Positions 1 to 7,281 of a stretch of DNA of 64,000 nt are shown one piece after another. Source of the DNA: Lactobacillus sp. LL6 (lineage in GTDB: Bacteria; Bacillota; Bacilli; Lactobacillales; Lactobacillaceae); the NCBI RefSeq assembly GCF_007570935.1, contig NZ_VLLR01000001.1, positions 682,001 to 746,000 of the forward strand, in the 5' to 3' direction. The notes under the pieces were generated by a model. It was not told the DNA's origin, ran no database searches, and saw only the letters and a list, made by a program, of their open reading frames with translations. The position numbers were made by a program, and so were the translations under genes. Position 1 is the stretch's first letter; each line of letters starts with the position of its first letter.

Positions 1-795
1 GAATACGTTGTAGCTGCTAACTTTACTCCAAAGAAAGCAATGAGTAAGCCAAAGAAGAATACTAAGAAAAATATTTCAAGTGCAATTGATCCAGCATCAT
101 ATAAAAATGAAGCTGAATATAAGAAATATATGAATTGGATTGAAAGTAATGGTTATATTGTAGCTAAAAAAGCTACGGATACGATAATACCTTTTAATTC
201 ATATAAAGGTGATATAGATAGAATTCCTGAAAATGATTATGAAATTGGAGAAATATATAAAGGAACAAGATTGGTAGATCCAGAGGGAGTATTTAAAGGC
301 TCAAAAGGTAATTATTATATAAAATCTTGTGATTCCGTGGATCCAACTCTTACAGGATATTTTCTTGCTAAAGACTTTGAATTTAAGCCAGCAAACTATG
401 AGTCATCTACAAGTAAAGTAGATTTAAGAAATGATTTACAATTAAAAAAATATAATGACGAATTAATTAAACGAGGTAAAGAGGATGATACTAATCTTTA
501 CATTGTGGTAAACCAAAGAACTTCAATTTATAAAAATACTTTAGATCCAGAGAAAACTCCTGATATAAAGCTAAGCGAAATTGATAATGTAGATAAAGAT
601 ACTTGGATTGATGGTACGACCCAAGTTGATGGAGACGATTATACTAAAGTGATTAAGTATAATGGAGAATACTATTATGATTTTAGTTCAGGATATATTA
701 AAGTTTCAGATACTACATTACTTCCTGAAAACAAGTTAAATGAAAGATATCCTGATGATATGCCTAACTCGTACTTGGTTGAATATGATGATTAA
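1..795 (+). CDS. 3' part of an unrecognised protein (5' end outside window)
   Basis: The reading frame is open from the first base of the window, so the ATG at 40 is probably internal; the residues before it read EYVVAANFTPKKA. The visible 264 residues are hydrophilic, lysine-, aspartate- and tyrosine-rich, with no membrane segment. Around residues 165-240 there is a tyrosine-rich stretch of short alternating segments (NLYIVVNQRTSIYKN, then YYYDFSSGYIKV) that resembles SH3-like or surface-layer-associated repeats, but I cannot assign a family. EYVVAA also occurs, as EEYVVAAFLSAKG, in the zinc-ribbon protein at 4209-5372, which hints that the two are related. A clear terminator follows at 812-848. 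The strand and the open frame are certain; function is unknown. Confidence 0.75.
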   Translation, partial: EYVVAANFTPKKAMSKPKKNTKKNISSAIDPASYKNEAEYKKYMNWIESNGYIVAKKATDTIIPFNSYKGDIDRIPENDYEIGEIYKGTRLVDPEGVFKGSKGNYYIKSCDSVDPTLTGYFLAKDFEFKPANYESSTSKVDLRNDLQLKKYNDELIKRGKEDDTNLYIVVNQRTSIYKNTLDPEKTPDIKLSEIDNVDKDTWIDGTTQVDGDDYTKVIKYNGEYYYDFSSGYIKVSDTTLLPENKLNERYPDDMPNSYLVEYDD

Positions 796-811
796 TTAAA
801 ACTAGTCTATT

Positions 812-848
812 AAAGAAATTGGCCTAAATACGCCAATTTCTTTTTTTG
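812..848 (+). terminator. Intrinsic terminator after the first gene
   Basis: A 12-bp perfect stem, AAAGAAATTGGC (812-823) with GCCAATTTCTTT (832-843), has an 8-base loop and runs into a T tract. It separates the first gene from the zinc-ribbon cluster. Confidence 0.85.
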
Positions 849-995
849 TAAAAATAAAACTTTCGAATTCGCAGATTTGTAGATTTTGTAAAATAGGTGG
901 ACTACAATGTGATTTGCTGTGATTATTTAAGCAAATCTTAAACATTTTGCTTAATTGGTCAAATCTAAAGTGATATAGAAGGAGTAGAAAGTACA

Positions 996-1673
996 ATGGT
1001 CGAATCAAACATCACTGCAAATGAAAACGATAAGTTTTCAGTAAGTTTATTAGCATTTTGGGTAAAGGGAGTATTAAAGGTTGATAGTCGTTTTGTACAT
1101 ATTGATCTTCCTAATACTGTCTTATGGGGATTAATTCCAGCAGGAAAAAATATGCAGAACGTTCCATTAACTGGTATTACAAATGTAGCAGTTTCAAATT
1201 CATATAAGTTAGGTGCTATGTTCTTAGGTATAGTTCTTGCGTTTTTGGGATTCGGAATGTTCAGTTCATCATTTTTAGGTGGATTAATTATTTTATTAAT
1301 TGGAGTACTTTGTTTCCTATCTGGGATTAAAACCAGTCTAACTTTTGAAAAATCAGGTATTATGCAAACTATTGCTGTACCTTTTTTTGAAAGTACTAAA
1401 ATTAGAGATTTTGCAAATCAAATTAATAACAGTATTGCACAACGTCAGGATGATACTAATGTAAGAATGAATACTGATCGTCAAATTAATGCAACTCAAA
1501 TGAGTTCACAAGTAATTGCTGATGCGATTAGAAGTCAAAATACTGCTGCACCTGTTACTAATTCAGTTGCTAATAATGTTCAAGCAGGAAATACTAAGTT
1601 CTGCTCAAACTGTGGTAATAAGGTAACTACTGATTCAAAATTTTGTACTAACTGTGGTGCTAAACTTAATTAA
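996..1673 (+). CDS. Membrane protein with C-terminal zinc ribbon, first of a five-gene cluster
   Basis: A 225-residue protein with a good ribosome binding site (GGAG, 12 bases before the ATG). Residues ~15-65 and ~110-150 look like two halves of a beta-rich, PH-like fold interrupted by a hairpin of two membrane segments (about residues 72-88 and 91-108). A polar linker follows, and the last 25 residues form a double CxxC zinc ribbon (CSNCG ... CTNCG). Both termini should be cytoplasmic. It is the only member of the cluster with the zinc ribbon at the C-terminus. The PH-like assignment is an impression from the pattern of hydrophobic and beta-forming residues, not a proven family match. Function is unknown. 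Confidence 0.8.
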   Translation: MVESNITANENDKFSVSLLAFWVKGVLKVDSRFVHIDLPNTVLWGLIPAGKNMQNVPLTGITNVAVSNSYKLGAMFLGIVLAFLGFGMFSSSFLGGLIILLIGVLCFLSGIKTSLTFEKSGIMQTIAVPFFESTKIRDFANQINNSIAQRQDDTNVRMNTDRQINATQMSSQVIADAIRSQNTAAPVTNSVANNVQAGNTKFCSNCGNKVTTDSKFCTNCGAKLN

Positions 1674-1695
1674 GTGATATAGAAAGTGGGATAAT

Positions 1696-3087
1696 GTGAA
1701 AAAGTTCTGTCCAAATTGTGGTAAACCTTTAAAAGATGGCGCTGCTTTTTGTCCAAATTGTGGAGCAAAAATTACTCAAAATACTGCTCCAAAAACGCCT
1801 CAATCTGCACCTCAGCAAATGCCAACTAGAAGCGTACAACGCAAGCCTGTGCAACATAAGCCAATGAGCAAAAAGAACAAAATCATTTGGTCAATTGTTG
1901 CTGCTTTTGCCGTAATCTTCATTGGATTATATATATTTGGTAACCAATACTATAGTAGAGATCATCAAATTGCTAGAATTGTAAATGCTGTCAAGTCTTC
2001 AAATAGCGACTTGTCTAAATATGTGATTGCAGATGATTCAAATGTCAAGATAACAGCCGAATCTGTTGAACCTTACAAAAAATTACTTAATACTGAAAAA
2101 TCAGATAAATTACAATCAAATTTAACTGATGAAAATTCAGTTACTAATGGTGAATTAGTTGAAAATGGTAAGTATTTCTTATTGTTTCCAAAATATCAGC
2201 TTAAAGTACAAACTTATCAACCTAAAGTAACCACTAATCATGCTGATTCTGTGCTTTATATTAATGGAGATAAGTCTGGTAAGTTTTTAGATGATAGTGA
2301 TAATAATTACTACAATAAAGAAAACAGACTTTTAGCTGGTAAGTATACTTTTTTGGTTAAATCAAAAATTTCTGGACGTGACTTGCAAGCTTCTTCAACT
2401 GTTGATGTCTCAAAAGGAGATATCGACATGGGGATTGAAACACAAACTTTCATGGTTAAGAGTATTCCAGATGCTAATATTTTCATTAATGATAAGAAAA
2501 TTGGCACAGTAGGACAAGATGGTAAGGTAACTTTTGAAAATTATCCAATCACTAAGAATATGGATTTCTATGTAACTACTAAAGTAGGAAAGAAAGATTT
2601 ACCATCGACTACTATTCATAATTTTGGTGAAGCTGTTTCAGATAATTACAATGGTTCATCAGATCAAGTTGATACTTCAGATGATGATGTAGTTGTAACT
2701 CCAGAATGGCCTGGAATGATTAGTGATGATGATGCTAAGAGTTTGTTCCAAGATACTTTTGATGATCCTGATTCCGATGACTTTGTAAATGGCTCAAGTA
2801 ATACTACTTACAAGGATATTACGAAGATGGAGAAGGGATTTGATGATAATGATGATATTTCAAATGTAGATTATGAAGTTGAAGTTGAATCTATTACTCC
2901 AGCAGCAGATGAAACAAGTAAGGTAGATTATAAAGTCACTTATAAGTTTGACCATGATGACTATACTAATACTCAAGTAATGGAATATAAAGGTGCCACT
3001 GTTAAAAAAGATGGTGACAAGTACAAGATTGATTACTTAGGTAATGGTAAGCTAATTAGTTCAAAAAAGACAGACAATGATGATTAA
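1696..3087 (+). CDS. Zinc-ribbon membrane-anchored protein, TcaA/YvbJ-like
   Basis: 463 residues, GTG start at 1696 (the overlapping ATG at 1694 runs straight into a stop). N-terminal double CxxC zinc ribbon (CPNCGKP, CPNCGAK) within residues 1-25, a P/Q/K linker, one membrane segment at about residues 61-80 (IIWSIVAAFAVIFIGLYIFG) and a large extracellular part. That order, and the segment just outside the membrane (IARIVNAVKSSNSDLSKYV), match the TcaA/YvbJ family known from glycopeptide sensitivity and cell-wall stress in Firmicutes. The C-terminal ~130 residues are very acidic and look like a separate extracellular module. The start lies 22 bp behind the previous gene, so the two are probably co-transcribed. 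Family assignment is moderate; role in this organism is unknown. Confidence 0.8.
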   Translation: MKKFCPNCGKPLKDGAAFCPNCGAKITQNTAPKTPQSAPQQMPTRSVQRKPVQHKPMSKKNKIIWSIVAAFAVIFIGLYIFGNQYYSRDHQIARIVNAVKSSNSDLSKYVIADDSNVKITAESVEPYKKLLNTEKSDKLQSNLTDENSVTNGELVENGKYFLLFPKYQLKVQTYQPKVTTNHADSVLYINGDKSGKFLDDSDNNYYNKENRLLAGKYTFLVKSKISGRDLQASSTVDVSKGDIDMGIETQTFMVKSIPDANIFINDKKIGTVGQDGKVTFENYPITKNMDFYVTTKVGKKDLPSTTIHNFGEAVSDNYNGSSDQVDTSDDDVVVTPEWPGMISDDDAKSLFQDTFDDPDSDDFVNGSSNTTYKDITKMEKGFDDNDDISNVDYEVEVESITPAADETSKVDYKVTYKFDHDDYTNTQVMEYKGATVKKDGDKYKIDYLGNGKLISSKKTDNDD

Positions 3088-3101
3088 TTGGAGGAATAAG
3101 A

Positions 3102-4151
3102 ATGAAAACATGTCCAAATTGTGGCTCTAAAATGGAAGCCGATGTAAACTTTTGTACGGTATGTGGTACTAATATTAAAGATGTTCCACTTGATGGGGCA
3201 CAGCCAGTAGAGCAACCTGCTCCTCAAGTTCCAGTAAATCCACAACCTCAACCACAAGTAAAGGCAGAACCACAACAGATTCAATCACAAGTACAGCCTT
3301 CACAACAACCTCAATCAACTGATTCAAATACAATTCAATCTGAACAAGCTGCTAGTCAACCTCAAAGTTCACAACCTCAATCTAATCAGCAACCACAACA
3401 AATTAATGATACTTTTTCAAAAGTTTCTTCACAAATTACAACTGCAGTTAAAAACTTTGATAAAGAAAGTCTTTGGAAATGGTTTGTTACTTCTTGGAAG
3501 ACTCCAAGTGCGCAGCAACAAGGTGAGAAGTGGTATGGGATTGCTACTTTACTTGTAGAAATGATTTTGTTCTCATTTGCTGGGATGTCTGCAATTAAAA
3601 AGATAACTTATGAAAAAGTTTCTGATCAAGTTGCAACTTCAGATTATTCTGGTGTATCTCAATACATTCAAAATAAAATTACACAATTAGTTCATGGTCT
3701 TGGATTTGATTTATTCTTATTCGTATTTATTTCTGTAATTGGTTTAATTGCAGCTTCATATTTTATAAATAAATTTGTACATGGTAAAACTGTTTCGGTT
3801 TTTGACTATATTAATAAAATAGTTCAATTAAGTAATATTTCAGTCTTTTTAGTAATTGCTATATCGCTTGTATTATTTATGAATCCAATGAACTATAAAT
3901 TAGCCTTTTTTGGATTGTTAACATTAGTTAACTGGTTATTTATATTTGCATGTGCATTTTGCATTAAAGATGGTCCAGAAACTAATAGAGATTATTTTTA
4001 TGGAGTTATTCTTTATATTATTGTTATGGTAGTTATAGTCTTTATTGCATGGGAAATTGTTAAGGGACAAATGGTTAGTCAATTTCAAAGCATTTTAAAT
4101 GTGGATATTAGTCCATATTTAGATTTGATGAAGATGTTAGGATTACAATAA
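3102..4151 (+). CDS. Zinc-ribbon polytopic membrane protein
   Basis: 349 residues, start after GGAGG (14 bp behind the previous stop). The N-terminal double CxxC zinc ribbon (CPNCGSK, CTVCGTN) is followed by a long linker of Q, P and S (residues ~30-100) of low complexity, then about five membrane segments (near residues 144-163, 199-221, 247-264, 268-287 and 299-322). No catalytic motif is visible. The membrane part looks like the generic Yip1/DUF-type multi-pass domains that often follow zinc ribbons in Firmicutes. The Q/P linker, coded by CAA/CCA repeats, is prone to length variation between strains. Function unknown. Confidence 0.8.
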   Translation: MKTCPNCGSKMEADVNFCTVCGTNIKDVPLDGAQPVEQPAPQVPVNPQPQPQVKAEPQQIQSQVQPSQQPQSTDSNTIQSEQAASQPQSSQPQSNQQPQQINDTFSKVSSQITTAVKNFDKESLWKWFVTSWKTPSAQQQGEKWYGIATLLVEMILFSFAGMSAIKKITYEKVSDQVATSDYSGVSQYIQNKITQLVHGLGFDLFLFVFISVIGLIAASYFINKFVHGKTVSVFDYINKIVQLSNISVFLVIAISLVLFMNPMNYKLAFFGLLTLVNWLFIFACAFCIKDGPETNRDYFYGVILYIIVMVVIVFIAWEIVKGQMVSQFQSILNVDISPYLDLMKMLGLQ

Positions 4152-4165
4152 TTTTAGATGATGTT

Positions 4166-4194
4166 AAGCTGAGTGAAAGCTCAGCTTTTATAAT
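4166..4194 (+). terminator. Short hairpin between third and fourth zinc-ribbon genes
   Basis: AAGCTGAG (4166-4173) pairs with CTCAGCTT (4180-4187) around a 6-base loop and is followed by TTATAAT. The T tract is short, so this is a weak terminator or attenuator that would reduce rather than stop transcription into the next two genes. TATAAT at 4189-4194 could also be a -10 element. Confidence 0.5.
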
Positions 4195-4208
4195 GCAAGG
4201 AGAAGAAA

Positions 4209-5372
4209 ATGAAGAATTTTTGCCCTAAATGTGGAAATTCATTAAAGCCAAATGCTAAGTTCTGTCCCAAATGTGGGACTAAGATTGAATCAAAAGTTAG
4301 TCCACGTCAAAATATGACAGAACAAGTTGTACAACAAGTGTCTAAAAAGCCAAAGAAGTTTAAAAATTATAAAGCTTTCATTATTGCAATGGCAATAATT
4401 ATTGTGGCGATTGCTGGAGGTTTTGGTTTTGTAATTTATCAAAAAAATAGCCAAGCTTCAAAAGCAACTTCTGTATTAACTCATAAGAGTAATAAAGCAA
4501 ATGCTAAGAAAACAAACAATGCTGCACAAAATGCTGATCAAAGTGATAATCAATCAGCAAGTCAAAATGATTCAAATTATTCAACTGATGAATGGATGCT
4601 TATGGGTTACATGGCTTATGCACATGATAATTATGTTGAAAGTCGCCATATTAGTGGAACTTCAGATTTGGTAGAAGATGTTGGCGAAGATATTGCTAAT
4701 AGTGATTTAAAAGTAGATAGAAATTCAGACACTTCATACACGTTAACCAATAAGTTTGGTAGTGTTGATGTTGATGTCGATTCTAATGATGTTAAAGTCA
4801 AAGCTGATAATGGCGATGAAGTAACTACTGATAAGGATAAGCTAGAAGATACTTTTTCTTCTTATAAAGGTCAAATTCAGAAAATGACTAGCTATATTAA
4901 GAATGGGGATTCTGATTCGAAAGAAGATAATAATAGTGACGCTGCTAAGAGTGACAAAAAATCTAATGACTCTGATGAAGAATTTAGTAATGAAGAATAT
5001 GTAGTAGCTGCCTTTTTATCTGCTAAAGGTACTCCTCAAGAAGAAATTAATCGTGTTGAAAAATTACTTGCTCAAAAATTAGATGCACCAAACGATGATT
5101 ATTTAACTGGTGTTAAAAATCCGTCAGATAATTATTATTATGTAGCATTTAATGCATCCACTAGTCAATATGAAAGATATACTATCGAAGATAAATATGT
5201 TATAGGTCAGCCATATGGAGGCGGTGTATCTGGTCAAAAGAAAAAATATGATAAAAAAACTTTAGTAAATAATTTTAAATCATATAAAGCAGATCTTGAT
5301 AAAATTTTAGCAGGTTTTAAATATAATAATGCTCATTTAGACGACTTTAATGATAAGGTGCGAGGTGAATAA
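4209..5372 (+). CDS. Zinc-ribbon membrane-anchored protein of unknown function
   Basis: 387 residues with an AAGGAG site before the ATG. Double CxxC zinc ribbon (CPKCGNS, CPKCGTK) at residues 4-25, a basic linker, one membrane segment (~residues 58-80), then an extracellular region rich in N, S, D and K. The extracellular part seems to contain two units separated by an acidic S/D/K linker: one around EWMLMGYMAYAHDNYVESR and one around EEYVVAAFLSAKGTP, each ending with an SYKGQI- or SYKADL-like helix. This suggests an internal duplication. It ends directly against the next start (TAA then ATG). I do not recognise the extracellular family with confidence. Confidence 0.8.
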   Translation: MKNFCPKCGNSLKPNAKFCPKCGTKIESKVSPRQNMTEQVVQQVSKKPKKFKNYKAFIIAMAIIIVAIAGGFGFVIYQKNSQASKATSVLTHKSNKANAKKTNNAAQNADQSDNQSASQNDSNYSTDEWMLMGYMAYAHDNYVESRHISGTSDLVEDVGEDIANSDLKVDRNSDTSYTLTNKFGSVDVDVDSNDVKVKADNGDEVTTDKDKLEDTFSSYKGQIQKMTSYIKNGDSDSKEDNNSDAAKSDKKSNDSDEEFSNEEYVVAAFLSAKGTPQEEINRVEKLLAQKLDAPNDDYLTGVKNPSDNYYYVAFNASTSQYERYTIEDKYVIGQPYGGGVSGQKKKYDKKTLVNNFKSYKADLDKILAGFKYNNAHLDDFNDKVRGE

Positions 5373-6917
5373 ATGAATAAATTCTGTCCAAATTGTGGGA
5401 AGCTAGTTCCCCAAAATACCCGCTTTTGCCCAAATTGTGGGCATGACTTTGGAGCAAAGGAAACTACAAAACCAGTTTCACAACCGACTAACAATCATAA
5501 CTCCTTTTCGCAACCACAAAAAACAAAAAAGCATTTTAATAAAAAAGGTCTAATGTGGACATTTATTAGTATTATAATTGTGATAATTATAGCTATTGGT
5601 GGAATATTTATTTATGATTTTCATCAAGATCAAGAAGCCGCAGTTGCAATCAATCACATGTCTAAGAAAAAACTAGCAGGGATGACTCTTGCTTATGTGC
5701 ATTTTAAATATCCTAAGGATCATGCTTGGAATGAAGTCTATGATGAAGCACTTAATTCCGGAATAAGAGTAACTAAACACAAATCATATAATCTGAATGG
5801 TTATACAGTGAAGGCAGCAAGAGGAAACAATGTCTATATTATTAATGATAAAGTAGCTTTCACAATTAGTAATGAACAAGAGCCTGCCAAAGCTACGTTG
5901 GAACTGGCTGATGGTAAGAAAAATCTTGGTACAGTTAACGCTGTTAAAGCTTATAAGACCGTGATGAAGGATAATAATTCTGCTTCAGTAATGAAAAAAA
6001 TCAATAGTAAATCTGGTGTGAGTTTGACTAACACACAATTAGCTATTTTGGTTGGTTTTGCTCATAGTGGAGACCGTGATTTTACTGAAGAAATTCAGAT
6101 GAATAAAAGAACTAATAATCCAGATTATTATGAAGAAAGTGAAGATGGGTTTCATCAATTGCAGATGGGTGCAGATGGTCCGTCAGCTATTTTCTTTAAA
6201 CAAGTAGGACGAAAAGTTATTGTCAAGTTCCAAGATGTAAATAATGCAAAAGATGCAGCTGATGCGCCTGAAAAGACAGTTGAATACTCTATTTCGGACT
6301 TAATCAATAGGTATTATTCAACTGCAGATCAACAACGAAAAGTTGATGATTTAGCTGAGCAATTAATTGTAAGAAAATCAGATGAAGATGATATTGATGA
6401 TGAAGATGAAGCATCAAGTTCTTCTAGTGAGAGGGATGAGGATAGTGAAAATTCATCAACTAAGAAATCAAATTTAGCTGGTAAATACAGTAATCTTCCA
6501 TTAGTAAAAATTCCATCTGCAATGCAAGGAACTTGGTATGCGGCAGGGCTACTATCATCAAAATTAGATGAAAGAGTTAATTTGGGAACGAGTACTATTG
6601 ACAACAAAAAACTTTATTACTTGGCAAAGTCTCCTAGTGATTCACAGTCGCTAAAGGAACTTAAAGAAGAGCATAAAAATGATTATATTATGTTGGAAAA
6701 GCCGCGTGGAACTCATATTTCGTATACTTTGGCTGGTACACAAACTGATGCTACAGGATATGAGCTGATTAATTTAGAGGGAATACCATGTCTTGTTAAT
6801 GTTAGTGGTGTACCCTCCGGAATCTACTTTAAAAGTTCTGAAATAGCTAAAAAGTTTACAAACAAGTACAAAAATGATAAAAATCTTACTGAAGAAATAA
6901 TGGATAAGTTAGAATAA
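5373..6917 (+). CDS. Zinc-ribbon membrane-anchored protein of unknown function
   Basis: 514 residues; the ATG follows the preceding TAA with no gap, so translation is probably coupled. Residues 5-26 hold a double CxxC zinc ribbon (CPNCGKL, CPNCGHD); one membrane segment lies at about residues 63-84. The extracellular region begins with a helical unit (MTLAYVHFKYPKDHAWNEVY) that recurs in Lactobacillus surface lipoproteins annotated as DUF4767 or Lreu_0056-like. A serine/aspartate linker near residues 340-365 separates it from a C-terminal beta-rich domain. It is the last gene of the cluster; an AT-only hairpin after the stop (about 6914-6933) has no strong T tract. Function unknown. Confidence 0.8.
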   Translation: MNKFCPNCGKLVPQNTRFCPNCGHDFGAKETTKPVSQPTNNHNSFSQPQKTKKHFNKKGLMWTFISIIIVIIIAIGGIFIYDFHQDQEAAVAINHMSKKKLAGMTLAYVHFKYPKDHAWNEVYDEALNSGIRVTKHKSYNLNGYTVKAARGNNVYIINDKVAFTISNEQEPAKATLELADGKKNLGTVNAVKAYKTVMKDNNSASVMKKINSKSGVSLTNTQLAILVGFAHSGDRDFTEEIQMNKRTNNPDYYEESEDGFHQLQMGADGPSAIFFKQVGRKVIVKFQDVNNAKDAADAPEKTVEYSISDLINRYYSTADQQRKVDDLAEQLIVRKSDEDDIDDEDEASSSSSERDEDSENSSTKKSNLAGKYSNLPLVKIPSAMQGTWYAAGLLSSKLDERVNLGTSTIDNKKLYYLAKSPSDSQSLKELKEEHKNDYIMLEKPRGTHISYTLAGTQTDATGYELINLEGIPCLVNVSGVPSGIYFKSSEIAKKFTNKYKNDKNLTEEIMDKLE

Positions 6918-6991
6918 TAATTTGACTAAATTATTATGATTCTATTAAAGGAATAGTTGAAGGATGATTTGAGATAATTTTATCAATCTAC

Positions 6992-7020
6992 TTTATTCTT
7001 AAAGGGCATCATGCTAAAAT
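6992..7020 (+). promoter_or_regulatory. Candidate promoter of the valS T-box transcript
   Basis: An extended -10 element, TGCTAAAAT (7012-7020), lies 17 bases after a weak -35 (TTTATT, 6992-6997). Transcription would begin near 7027, just before the T-box Stem I. Assigned by eye. Confidence 0.5.
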
Positions 7021-7027
7021 AGTAGAC

Positions 7028-7267
7028 AAAGCAATTAGTCAAGAGTAGTCGCTTCATTATTTAACAGAGAGGGTTCTAGAGCTGAGAAGAGCCAATTAGA
7101 AGTTGACTTGTAGCTTGATTAGCTGACTTGTTGAACCAAAAGTAGGCAAGTCCGGACACTTCAGACGCCGTTATTGTCTTATTAAGAGAGATGTTTTTAA
7201 CATCTAACTAATTAGGTGGTACCGCGGTTAGTAAATCGTCCTAGACAATAAGTCTAGGACTTTTTTT
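7028..7267 (+). promoter_or_regulatory. T-box leader of valS
   Basis: The conserved T-box core AGGTGGTACCGCGG lies at 7214-7227, directly before the terminator at 7238-7267. Upstream, Stem I features are visible: the AGTA bulge near 7044, an AGAGAG motif near 7063-7070, and the apical GCTGAGAAGAGCC (7081-7093). The codon at 7102-7104 (GTT, in the context GAA-GTT-G) is the likely valine specifier, read from position and context only. Uncharged tRNA-Val would bind and favour the antiterminator, raising valS expression during valine shortage. Confidence 0.93.
7238..7267 (+). terminator. T-box terminator before valS
   Basis: Nine-bp stem GTCCTAGAC (7238-7246) with GTCTAGGAC (7252-7260), loop AATAA, followed by seven T. 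It is the off-state terminator of the valine T-box. Confidence 0.92.
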
Positions 7268-7281
7268 ATGGAGGAATTTTA

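Noticed and set aside
802-1008. Minus-strand frame of 68 codons after the first gene
   Set aside because: It crosses the terminator at 812-848, has no ribosome binding site and overlaps the start of a well-supported gene.
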